Source: Tepidibacter sp. (lineage in GTDB: Bacteria > Bacillota > Clostridia > Peptostreptococcales > Peptostreptococcaceae). From it: DNA of 64,000 nt. Within the stretch, counting starts at the first letter, position 1. Every line of letters begins with the position of its first letter. The position numbers and the translations under genes are program-made. Shown piece by piece: positions 46,736 through 55,150 of this stretch. The stretch spans positions 92,868 to 156,867 of the forward strand of contig NZ_JAOASI010000039.1 of NCBI RefSeq assembly GCF_025210165.1, given 5' to 3'. The notes under the pieces were generated by a model. That model was given only the letters and a program-made list of their open reading frames with translations. It searched no databases and was not told where the DNA came from.

Positions 46736-47545
46736 TTATCCTTTTATCCCAGAAAGAGTAACTCCTTCTACGAATCGTTTTTGTAAAATCAAATAAATTA
46801 TAAAAGATGGTAAAAAAGTTAATGTAGTTCCAGCCATAATTAGCCCATAATTAACAGTATATTGAGAATTTAAGCTTGAGAGTCCAACCGTCAATGTTCT
46901 AATAGAATCATTAGTCGTAACAATCAGCGGCCATAAAAACTCATTCCACGCACCTATGAATGTAAATATAGTTAGTGTTATTATTGCAGGTTTTATTAAA
47001 GGAACTACTATTTCAAAAAATATCCTAATATCAGAACAACCATCTATTCTAGCTGAATCTATTAGATCATTGGGTATCTTAAGTATTGCTTGTCTCATTA
47101 AAAACACTCCAAAAGCAGTTGGTATAGGAAGTATAAGTGCAAGATAACTATTAATCCATCCTAGTTCTCTCATTATTATATAAAGCGGAATCATAGTTAC
47201 TTGTGAAGGTATTATTAATGTCATAATCATAAAGAAAAATATTTTTTCATTTCCTGAAAACTCTTTTTTTGCAAAGGCAAATCCAGCTAGACTACTGAAT
47301 AATACATTTAACACTACACCTGACATAGATATAAATAAGCTGTTAAAGAAATAATGTGAAAAATTAGTATCTCTAATTATAGTTATATAATTTTGCAGCG
47401 TCATATCAGATAAAGAAAAATCAAAATTATACGCTGTATAAGTAACCTTAAAAGATGTTAACAACATATATACAAAGGGAACTATCATACAACTTGCTAT
47501 CATAAGTAATAATATATTTCCAATTATTTGTTTTATGCTTTTCAT
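46736..47545 (-). CDS. Sugar ABC transporter permease, MalG type
   Basis: 269 aa, six membrane helices. The EAA loop is DSARIDGCSDIRIFFEIVVP, followed by LIKPAIITL; NEFLWPLIVTT and the C-terminal GIKG motif mark CUT1-family MalG proteins. AGGAGGAACTG precedes the ATG. 15 bp downstream of the MalF-type gene. Confidence 0.93.
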   Translation of the reverse strand: MKSIKQIIGNILLLMIASCMIVPFVYMLLTSFKVTYTAYNFDFSLSDMTLQNYITIIRDTNFSHYFFNSLFISMSGVVLNVLFSSLAGFAFAKKEFSGNEKIFFFMIMTLIIPSQVTMIPLYIIMRELGWINSYLALILPIPTAFGVFLMRQAILKIPNDLIDSARIDGCSDIRIFFEIVVPLIKPAIITLTIFTFIGAWNEFLWPLIVTTNDSIRTLTVGLSSLNSQYTVNYGLIMAGTTLTFLPSFIIYLILQKRFVEGVTLSGIKG

Positions 47546-47560
47546 ACAGTTCCTCCTTTT

Positions 47561-48502
47561 CTAGTAAATAGATTTATCTCTTTGAAGTAATTTTCTTTGA
47601 AGGATTGATATAATGGCTATTAAAAGAAATAATACATTTGCAACAGCCATTGCATATCCAGCTCTAAATTGTTTAAAAACTAAATTATATATATGAAGTA
47701 CCATAGTCATAGTAGATACACCAGGTCCTCCACCTGTTAGTGTATATACAAGGTCAAAGGTTTGAAGCGACCATATACAGCCTAGAAAAACCACCATTAT
47801 AGTTGTAGGCTTTAAAAGCGGTACAGTTATATAAAAAAATTCATGGAATTTATTAGCTCCATCAACTCTAGCTGATTCATAATAACTCTTTGGAATATCC
47901 ATAATTGCTGATATATATATAACCATAAAATATCCTGCATTTTTCCATACAGATATACCCATTAGTGTAGGTAAAGCAAGTTTTGTATTTCCTATCCAAT
48001 TAGGAATATCCAATCCTAAATAAGTAAATATTATATTAAGTGGTGATGATCCTCCATTAAGAAATATTCTCCATACAATTCCAATAAGTATCATAGAAGA
48101 TATTACAGGTACAAACATAGCTCCTTTGACTAGTTCATTTATTCTACTTTTTTCTCTCTTAGTTATCCATACAGCCATTAATAAAGCTATTGAAGTTTGA
48201 AGTGGTACAACACCAATTGTATATATAATTGTGTTTTTAAGTGAAGCTATAAACATCTTATCTTTAGATAGATTCATATAATTCTTAAGCCCAACGAATT
48301 TTGCTGGAGCCATTATATTGTATTTTGTAAAGCTAAAGTAAACAGACATTAATATAGGAATTACATAAAAGCTCACTAGTAATATTCCTATTGGAAGTAT
48401 ATATCCATAGGCCGTAGCCCTCTCTAACATTTTTCTTTTATTAAAGCTAAATGTTGTAGTTTTTTTTAATTCTTCATTTTTATTTAAAACTATTTCTTCC
48501 AT
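47561..48502 (-). CDS. Sugar ABC transporter permease, MalF type
   Basis: 313 aa, six membrane helices after a cytosolic N-terminus. EAA loop ESARVDGANKFHEFFYITVP; LVYTLTGGGPGVSTMTMV is typical of the CUT1 MalF branch. Partner of the MalG-type permease. No ATP-binding subunit is encoded in the operon; a shared MsmX/UgpC-like ATPase elsewhere is expected. Confidence 0.93.
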   Translation of the reverse strand: MEEIVLNKNEELKKTTTFSFNKRKMLERATAYGYILPIGILLVSFYVIPILMSVYFSFTKYNIMAPAKFVGLKNYMNLSKDKMFIASLKNTIIYTIGVVPLQTSIALLMAVWITKREKSRINELVKGAMFVPVISSMILIGIVWRIFLNGGSSPLNIIFTYLGLDIPNWIGNTKLALPTLMGISVWKNAGYFMVIYISAIMDIPKSYYESARVDGANKFHEFFYITVPLLKPTTIMVVFLGCIWSLQTFDLVYTLTGGGPGVSTMTMVLHIYNLVFKQFRAGYAMAVANVLFLLIAIISILQRKLLQRDKSIY

Positions 48503-48632
48503 AAAAATCTCCTCTTTAAATCTAAATTTTGAATTACCACTTCAAAATTCACAGTATATCCTGTAGGTTTTGAACTAATAATTCATTTATTATAAAACTT
48601 GATACGGATTAAATTTTCATTTAAATGAAGAT

Positions 48633-48667
48633 AAAGCACCAAAAATATTTATCATTTTTGGTGCTTT
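48633..48667 (-). terminator. Intercistronic hairpin between binding-protein and permease genes
   Basis: AAAGCACCAAAAAT pairs exactly with ATTTTTGGTGCTTT around seven bases, 19 bp after the binding-protein stop. The minus-strand T-run is short, so partial termination or mRNA stabilisation is likely, giving more binding protein than permease. Confidence 0.7.
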
Positions 48668-48686
48668 GTATTATTCTTTATTTAGA

Positions 48687-49964
48687 TTATTGATCTTCTG
48701 CTAATAAGTCATTTGCATATTTAGCTGCTTCGTCTAAAGCTTCTTTAGGTTCTACTTCTCCAGCCATCATTCTTTGTAATTGCTTCCATAGGTAATCATA
48801 AACTTCAACACCGTGAGGAGCTACAACTAATGGTCTGTATATTCCATTATCATTTTCTATCATTTCTTTAAGTTGTGGATCTCCTTGATATGGTTCATCT
48901 TTAGAGATTGGAGCTCTTGGATGATATTTATGGAATTTTGTCATAGAATCAGCACTTAACATATGTTGCATTAATTCAAATGATAATTCTTTATCTTCAG
49001 CTGCTGACATTAAAGTTAATTGGTCAACTGAAGCAAATGTTCCCATAGCTTTATTTTCTAAAGAAGTTATAAATCCATAGTTAAGGTCTGGGAATGATTT
49101 GTCTAATATTTCATGTGCTGCTGATGATAGCCAAATCGTAAATGCAGATTTTCCTGGTCCAAATGTAGTTTGTAATACTTCCTTACCAGTTTGTCCCATT
49201 GCATTATCTGGAATTACTTTATCTTTAAACTTAAGATCATATAAGAATTGAGCAGCTTCTAATCCTGCTTCATCATTAAATCTTACTGTTTTTAAATCAT
49301 CGTTATAAAGTTCTCCACCTGCTTGCCATAAAAATCCATACCAGTTCCAGTTAAGATCTCCAAAGAAGTTTCTTCCCCATCCTTGAGAGAATCCCCATTG
49401 GTCTATCTTTCCATCTCCATCAGTATCTTTTGTTGCTTTTTTAGCTATTCTTCTAAAGTCTTCCCAAGTCTTTGGAGCTTTTTCTCCAAGTTCTTTTAAT
49501 ATATCTTTGTTATAGTAAAGAACTGCTGGATTTGCAGCTTCTATAGCAAGTCCATATGTTCCGCCTAACATTTTACAATCGTCTATGTATAGATAATTTT
49601 CCATATCTTTTTCTGTTAAATAATTTGTTAAGTCTTCAACTGCTCCCATTTCTATGAATTGAGGGAACATTTCTGCATACATATACCCAACATCAGGTCC
49701 TTCTCCTGCTGCAATTGCAGTCGCATATTTTTCAGGATATCCTTCCCAAGATACTATTTCTAAATTAACTTTTACATTGTTTTTTTCTTCAAATTCTTTA
49801 AGTATAGGCTCCCAAACAGGTTTGTCGTTTTCTCCAATTGGAGGTAGCCATACAGTTAACTCTTTTGTCTCTTCTTTTGGTTTTTCAGTAGAAGTTGAAC
49901 CACATCCTGCCAAAACAGATACTGTCATAACTAAAACTAAAGCCATGGCAAATAATCTTCTCAT
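48687..49964 (-). CDS. Extracellular sugar-binding lipoprotein of ABC transporter
   Basis: 425-aa family 1 solute-binding protein. Lipobox SVLAGC with Cys21; ELTVWLPPIGENDKPVWEPI, VNLEIVSWEGYPEKYATAIA, GPDVGYMYAEMFPQFIEMGA and ALEAANPAVLYYNKDILKEL-like segments are typical. Delivers an oligosaccharide to the MalF/MalG permeases downstream; with the GH123-like enzyme in the operon, a GalNAc-containing glycan is a reasonable guess. GAGGAGG precedes the ATG. First gene of the operon. Confidence 0.92.
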   Translation of the reverse strand: MRRLFAMALVLVMTVSVLAGCGSTSTEKPKEETKELTVWLPPIGENDKPVWEPILKEFEEKNNVKVNLEIVSWEGYPEKYATAIAAGEGPDVGYMYAEMFPQFIEMGAVEDLTNYLTEKDMENYLYIDDCKMLGGTYGLAIEAANPAVLYYNKDILKELGEKAPKTWEDFRRIAKKATKDTDGDGKIDQWGFSQGWGRNFFGDLNWNWYGFLWQAGGELYNDDLKTVRFNDEAGLEAAQFLYDLKFKDKVIPDNAMGQTGKEVLQTTFGPGKSAFTIWLSSAAHEILDKSFPDLNYGFITSLENKAMGTFASVDQLTLMSAAEDKELSFELMQHMLSADSMTKFHKYHPRAPISKDEPYQGDPQLKEMIENDNGIYRPLVVAPHGVEVYDYLWKQLQRMMAGEVEPKEALDEAAKYANDLLAEDQ

Positions 49965-50120
49965 CTAATAAATCCTCCTCTTAAATATAATTTCTTAAAA
50001 TTCTTTACATTAGAAATAATACAATATTTGCATTAACTTGTCGAATAAAAATTTTCTATATTATAGTTTAGTTTCATTAAATTTTTCTATGATTTTTCAG
50101 TTACTATTCAATCAAAAAAA

Positions 50121-50151
50121 GACTATAATGATTTGAAACATCATTATAGTC
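50121..50151 (-). terminator. Terminator of the YfcC-type carrier gene
   Basis: GACTATAATGAT pairs with ATCATTATAGTC around seven bases and is followed by seven T residues on the minus strand. Confidence 0.85.
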
Positions 50152-50165
50152 CTTTTAATTTCAGA

Positions 50166-51674
50166 TTAAACTAAAGCTTGTACTAATAACATTATTCCTG
50201 AGAATGCTGCTATTATACCCATTAGAGGCATTATAAACTTAAGCCATTTATCATACGTTACATCTACCATAGAAAGTGTTACTAATATAAGTCCTGTAGG
50301 AGTTATAAAAGCCATTAGTCCTTGTCCATATTGGTAAGCACTAACAATAACGTCTCTTGGAAGTCCAACAGTATCTGCAAGAGGTGCCATTATAGGCATA
50401 GATAAAACAGCAAGACCTGAAGACGATGGAATAAAGAATCCTAACATACTGAATATAAACAGCATTAATATAGCGAATACTCCTCCATTCATTCCTTCAA
50501 CTACATGAGTAGCACTATTAAGTATCGAGTCAGAAATAAGTCCATTGTCTAGTATTAAGTTAACAGCTCTTGCAACACCTATTGTAAGTCCAACACCTAC
50601 AAGATCAGCAGCTCCTGCAACAAAATTATGAACAGCTTCCTTCTCGCCCATTCCAGAAATAGCACATATAATAATACCTACTACTAAGAATAACGTTGTC
50701 ATCTCTAGGAACCACCAGTCCTGAGTTGAAACGCCCCAAATCATAACACCAAAAGCTAATGCAAATAAAGTTAACATAAGCTTACGTCTACCAGTAAACT
50801 CCGGAACTTCTTTATCTTGATTTAAGAATTTTTTCTCTAAATCTTCTTTTTGATCAAATATAAGTGACTTTGATGGATCCTTCTTAATCTTTTCAGCATA
50901 CTTGATAATATATACAATAGTTATTATAGTAGCTATTACAAGACCCGTAGCTCTAAATGTAAGACCATTTGTAAATGTTATTCCAGCTGCATTAGATGCT
51001 ATAACTGAAGAAAAAGGATTTACAGTTGAGAACATTGTACCAATTGAAGAACCCATATATAGGGCAGCTATACAAACAATTGCATCATAGCCTGCTACCA
51101 TAAACACTGGAACTAGTATTGGATAAAGCGCTATAGTCTCTTCTGCTAGTCCAAAACTCGTACCTCCTAGAGCAATTAAGAAAGTAACTATAACTATTAG
51201 TAAATACTCTCTTCCCTTTGTAGCACGTGAAAGACTTGCAAAACCTGCATCAAATGCTCCACTATTATTTAATACTCCTATTATACCACCAATTATAAAT
51301 ACAAATAGCATAATGTCTTTTGTTTCATACACACCTTCAATAGGAGCTTGAATAACTTCTTTAATCCCTTGAGGATTGCTTTCAAGTTGTTCATATGTAT
51401 TAGGAATTGCTACTGCCTTATAAATACTTCCATCTGTAAATTTAGCAACATCTATTTTTATTCCTAATTCATCAAGAGTTGCCTGCGTACCCTCATATTC
51501 TTTAGTAGATCCATTTGGTGACGTAACAACAAACTTTTGTACAGAATCATCATATACAAGTTTACCATAAGAACCAGCTGGAACTATGTGAGTTAATACT
51601 GCCGCTAAAATTAATACAATAAATAATACCGTATACGCAGTTGGGAAACTCATTTTTTTCTTAGCTTTTGTCAT
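50166..51674 (-). CDS. YfcC-family membrane carrier
   Basis: 502 aa, about 12 membrane helices with an extracellular insert at residues ~35-115. MSFPTAYTVLFIVLILAAVL, IVPAGSYGKL, FIIGGIIGVLNNSGAFDAG and GGTSFGLAEETIALYPILVP are YfcC/DcuC-like marks. YfcC proteins are thought to move basic amino acids or peptides; the substrate is not known. It is 18 bp downstream of the PepV-like dipeptidase, so uptake of a dipeptide or export of a released amino acid is likely. Confidence 0.85.
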   Translation of the reverse strand: MTKAKKKMSFPTAYTVLFIVLILAAVLTHIVPAGSYGKLVYDDSVQKFVVTSPNGSTKEYEGTQATLDELGIKIDVAKFTDGSIYKAVAIPNTYEQLESNPQGIKEVIQAPIEGVYETKDIMLFVFIIGGIIGVLNNSGAFDAGFASLSRATKGREYLLIVIVTFLIALGGTSFGLAEETIALYPILVPVFMVAGYDAIVCIAALYMGSSIGTMFSTVNPFSSVIASNAAGITFTNGLTFRATGLVIATIITIVYIIKYAEKIKKDPSKSLIFDQKEDLEKKFLNQDKEVPEFTGRRKLMLTLFALAFGVMIWGVSTQDWWFLEMTTLFLVVGIIICAISGMGEKEAVHNFVAGAADLVGVGLTIGVARAVNLILDNGLISDSILNSATHVVEGMNGGVFAILMLFIFSMLGFFIPSSSGLAVLSMPIMAPLADTVGLPRDVIVSAYQYGQGLMAFITPTGLILVTLSMVDVTYDKWLKFIMPLMGIIAAFSGIMLLVQALV

Positions 51675-51692
51675 TTTAAATATCCTCCTTTA

Positions 51693-53036
51693 TTATTTTA
51701 ATAATTTAACTAAAGCTGATGAATAAACCTCTATTGCTGTTTTTATTTCATCTAGCTCAATGTACTCATTTGGCTGATGCTCTGTCTCTTTTGAATATGG
51801 AAAAGCTGGTCCAAAAGCTACACAATTGTCCATAGCTCTTGCATAAGTTGCTCCACCAGATGAGATAGGCTGACTTTTTGTATCTCCAGTAATCTCTACA
51901 TAAGACTCCATCAAAGTTTTTACTAATTCCGAATCAAGAGGGGTATATATAGATCTTAGGTAATCATTTTCCTCAATATCAAAACCATATTTTTTAGCTA
52001 CTTCATTCAAGTTATTCATAACAAATTCCTTTTTTACAGTTACAGGAATTCTAATATCTATATTTAAAACTTCTTTTTCTTCATCAATGCTTATCTTTCC
52101 AATATTAAACTTTAAATTACCTGAAGCTTCATCTGTGCATTCACCAAATATATTAGTTGCAAGTGCATCCTCCATAATATTGTCTACTACAAAATCTATA
52201 GATTTTGATTTAAGACCAATTTTATTCATAGCTATTAATAATCTAGCTATAGAATTTACACCTTTTTCTGAATCTTTAGCATGCATACTCTTCCCAATAA
52301 CTGTTATATTATTTTCTTCTCTTTTATATTCAAATCCTAACTCTTTAAGAACTTCTTCTAGTTTTTCTGGATCTTCACAATCATAAGACACATTTGAAGG
52401 AACAGAATTATATGCATCTCCACCATTTAATCTTATATCTGTTTCATTTTTAGCAACTAAATCAACTTGTAAAAGACCCTTTTCCGCATATATTAATGGG
52501 AAGCTAGCATCTGGAGTAAATCCATAATCAGGTATTGTCTCTTTTTTGTTGTATTCAGCTATTCCCTTCCAAAGGTTTTCCTCATCTGTACCATATATAA
52601 ATCTTATTTTTTTATTAATTGTAGCATCAGAATCTAGTAATGCCTTAAAAGCATACATAGCAGCAAGAGTTGGTCCTTTATCATCCTGAGTTCCTCTACC
52701 AAACAATTTTCCATCTACGATTACAGGATCAAAAGGATTTGTATTCCATTTTTTCAAATCTCCTGCTGGAACAACATCTAAATGTCCCAATACTCCAACC
52801 ATTTCTTCCCCACTACCATATTCAGCATATCCATAATAACCATTAGGATCATAATATGTTTTAAACCCTAATTTTTCAGCAATTGATAGCATTTCCTTTA
52901 AAGCATCATCTATATTTTTTCCAAAGGGATATTTGCTATTATCCTCTTCATATACACTTGGTATTCTAATTAAGTTCTGAAGATTAGCAACAAAATCATT
53001 AAAATTTAATTCAATTTTTTCTTTTATATTATTCAA
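51693..53036 (-). CDS. pepV: PepV/Sapep-like M20 dipeptidase
   Basis: 447-aa metal-dependent cytosolic dipeptidase. VGVLGHLDVVPAGDLKKWNT (metal His, catalytic Asp), FGRGTQDDKGPTLAAMYAFK (bridging Asp), IYGTDEENLWKGIAEYNK (catalytic and metal Glu), PDASFPLIYAEKG, and SSGGATYARAMDNCVAFGP match the PepV/Sapep group. Start is TTG 53036, preceded by AAGGAG. Forms an operon with the YfcC-type carrier. The frameshifted Crp/Fnr gene upstream may have controlled it. Confidence 0.9.
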   Translation of the reverse strand: MNNIKEKIELNFNDFVANLQNLIRIPSVYEEDNSKYPFGKNIDDALKEMLSIAEKLGFKTYYDPNGYYGYAEYGSGEEMVGVLGHLDVVPAGDLKKWNTNPFDPVIVDGKLFGRGTQDDKGPTLAAMYAFKALLDSDATINKKIRFIYGTDEENLWKGIAEYNKKETIPDYGFTPDASFPLIYAEKGLLQVDLVAKNETDIRLNGGDAYNSVPSNVSYDCEDPEKLEEVLKELGFEYKREENNITVIGKSMHAKDSEKGVNSIARLLIAMNKIGLKSKSIDFVVDNIMEDALATNIFGECTDEASGNLKFNIGKISIDEEKEVLNIDIRIPVTVKKEFVMNNLNEVAKKYGFDIEENDYLRSIYTPLDSELVKTLMESYVEITGDTKSQPISSGGATYARAMDNCVAFGPAFPYSKETEHQPNEYIELDEIKTAIEVYSSALVKLLK

Positions 53037-53129
53037 ATTATCAACTCCTTATTATTTTTTTATATATAGTAAAAATTTTATATCAAAGTTCTAGAAATTT
53101 CTGTTGTCTAGGTCACAATTTGTCAAAAA

Positions 53130-53156
53130 AATAATCATGTAGTATCCATGATTATT
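53130..53156 (-). terminator. Terminator of the Crp/Fnr-type gene
   Basis: AATAATCATG pairs with CATGATTATT around seven bases; seven T residues follow on the minus strand. It overlaps the stop codon at 53152. Confidence 0.85.
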
Positions 53157-53834
53157 CTTCTAACGGTATATTTGTTAATTTCTTGAGCCCTTGTATATCT
53201 TTTATTATTAATTTTCTATCCTTTACTTCTATAAGGTCTCGATCTTTAAAACTTTTAAGAACATTAGTAACAGTGGTTCTGTTAAGCCCTATTCTATTGG
53301 CTATTTCTTCATGAGTTAATACTATACTTATATAATTCTTAAAATTTATATTTATGTCTTCTGTATAGTAAAGCCTTACTAAAAAGTCTGCTAGTTTTCC
53401 AATAGAATCATTGAATTTAAAATTACTAAGTTCTATCATAATCATTCTTTGTTTTCTTATTATACTCTTTAAGAAATACTTATATATGCTAGGGAACTCT
53501 ATTAACTTAGATTCTAAAATTCTTCTATTAACAATTGATACTTTGGCATTTTTTAATACCTTATACATTACAAAGGTTCTACTATTATCAAAAAAATCTG
53601 TTTCTCCAAATATATCTCCAGCACTCATTCTAAAAAAAATTATCTCATCTCCATTTTTTGAATACATAATTTGATTGAATTCACCTTCAAGAATAATATA
53701 AATACTATCTTGATCTTTTTGATTTATAACCTGACCTTTTTTAAGGTTTCAATTTTACCATAACAAGATAGATTATTTATAAAAAAGTTGTCCATTTCCT
53801 TCTGTATTTCTTGATTAAAAATTTTCTCATACAT
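53152..53834 (-). pseudogene. Crp/Fnr-family regulator, frameshifted
   Basis: The ATG at 53834 (GGAGAGG upstream) opens MYEKIFNQEIQKEMDNFF and stays open to ETLKKVRL and a TAA. Adding one A to the A6 run at 53737-53742 restores ETLKKGQVINQKDQD then SIYIILEGEFNQIMYSKNG, joining the second frame that runs to 53152. The joined product (~227 aa) has the cNMP-binding jelly roll (GDIFGETDFFDNSRTF) and a winged helix (LTHEEIANRIGLNRTTVTNV). The 171-codon 3' part alone lacks half the sensory barrel. It is either inactivated, phase-variable, or a homopolymer sequencing error. Confidence 0.8.
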
Positions 53835-54050
53835 AATAATACCTCTCCAAATAATAATACAATCTTTTATATTTTAACATGTTAATAATTTTATTTTCAA
53901 TAAAATTCGTCTACTCGCTGAACCTATGACTCATTGTCGTACTAAAAAAAATATTATCCACATATTCAAAATTATATAGTTCCTATAGAATAAATCACCA
54001 TATTTTTGCTAAAAATATAATTTAGAATATATAATTTGGAGGCTCTTATA

Positions 54051-55133
54051 TTGAATAGAGAAATTATTTCTGATAAACAAGGTATATCTATGATTGCTAT
54101 TTTTATAGCGGGAACATCTTCTATACTTTCCCTTGGACTTGAAGGTGAGAAAGATGTATGGTTATCTATTATATTAGCTGTATTCATGGGTATTATTGTG
54201 TCACTTATATTTATTAAGCTCCACCTTATTTTTCCTGATAAAAACTTATTTGATATTTGTGAAATCTGCTTCGGAAAATTTATAAGTAAGATATTTATAT
54301 TACTATTCACTTGGTTTGCTTTCGAAGAAAGTTCTCAAATTTTAATAAACACCAGCCAATTTATTAGAGATACTGCTCTTCCTGAGACTCCTATGATTAT
54401 GTCTAGAATAATTCTTCTGTTTTTATGCCTTTGGTCTGTTAAGGAAGGACTTGAAGTCATAGGTAGATGGTCAAGTTTTTTTATTATACCATTTATACTA
54501 TTTGTATTTATTGCAGTATTGTTATTAATACCTAAAATGGATATAAATAATATTCTTCCTGTATTAGATAAAGGAATAAGCCCCGTTCTCAAAGGGGCTT
54601 TCTCATGCTTTACATTTCCTTTTGGAGAAGCAGTGATGCTTGCAATGATTTTTTCACGGTTTAAAACAAAAAAATCATATTACAATGTATATATATTTGG
54701 TTTATTAATAGGAGGAATATGTGCTCTACTTCTTTCTTTATCAACTGTTTTAGTTGTAATTCCAACAGAAGCTTTACAAAAATATTACTCTGCATACAGT
54801 ACTATTTCGAGAATAAATATAGGCGATTTTATCCAAAGACTTGAAATAATATCATCACTTGTTTTTGTAATAGGAGGTTTTGTTAAATTAAATATGCTTT
54901 TACTTGCTACCTGTCTTGGAGTTTGCAAACTATTTAATTTTAGTGACTATCGTTTTATAGTAATACCAATTTGCTTAATCGTTCTTAATTTTTCATTTAT
55001 TCAATTTGACAGTAGGATGCATTTTGCTGATTGGAGTTACTCAGTTTGGCCTTATTATGCTTTTACATTTGAAGTGATTTTACCTATTATTGTAATTATT
55101 GCTGCTAAAATAAAAAACAAAAGATACCCTTAA
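54051..55133 (+). CDS. GerAB-family spore germination permease
   Basis: 360 aa, ten membrane helices, APC-superfamily fold: ISDKQGISMIAIFIAGTSSI, GLEGEKDVWLSIILAVFMG, FCLWSVKEGLEVIGRWS-type segment, then helices to the C-terminus. Inner spore membrane, nutrient-germinant receptor B subunit. No gerAA or gerAC neighbours, so it is an orphan B subunit. Start TTG 54051 with TGGAGG 9 nt upstream; the TTG at 54036 is part of that site. Convergent with the GGDEF gene. Confidence 0.85.
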   Translation: MNREIISDKQGISMIAIFIAGTSSILSLGLEGEKDVWLSIILAVFMGIIVSLIFIKLHLIFPDKNLFDICEICFGKFISKIFILLFTWFAFEESSQILINTSQFIRDTALPETPMIMSRIILLFLCLWSVKEGLEVIGRWSSFFIIPFILFVFIAVLLLIPKMDINNILPVLDKGISPVLKGAFSCFTFPFGEAVMLAMIFSRFKTKKSYYNVYIFGLLIGGICALLLSLSTVLVVIPTEALQKYYSAYSTISRINIGDFIQRLEIISSLVFVIGGFVKLNMLLLATCLGVCKLFNFSDYRFIVIPICLIVLNFSFIQFDSRMHFADWSYSVWPYYAFTFEVILPIIVIIAAKIKNKRYP

Positions 55134-55150
55134 TAAGAGTATCTTTTGTT
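55116..55150. terminator. Bidirectional terminator
   Basis: AACAAAAGATAC pairs with GTATCTTTTGTT; it spans the ends of the convergent gerAB-type and GGDEF/HD-GYP genes and supplies T-rich 3' ends both ways. Confidence 0.75.

Noticed and set aside
40415..53916. 15-bp identical string AAAATTCGTCTACTC at 40415-40429 and 53902-53916
   Set aside because: Length is within chance expectation for an AT-rich 64-kb window and flanks do not match.
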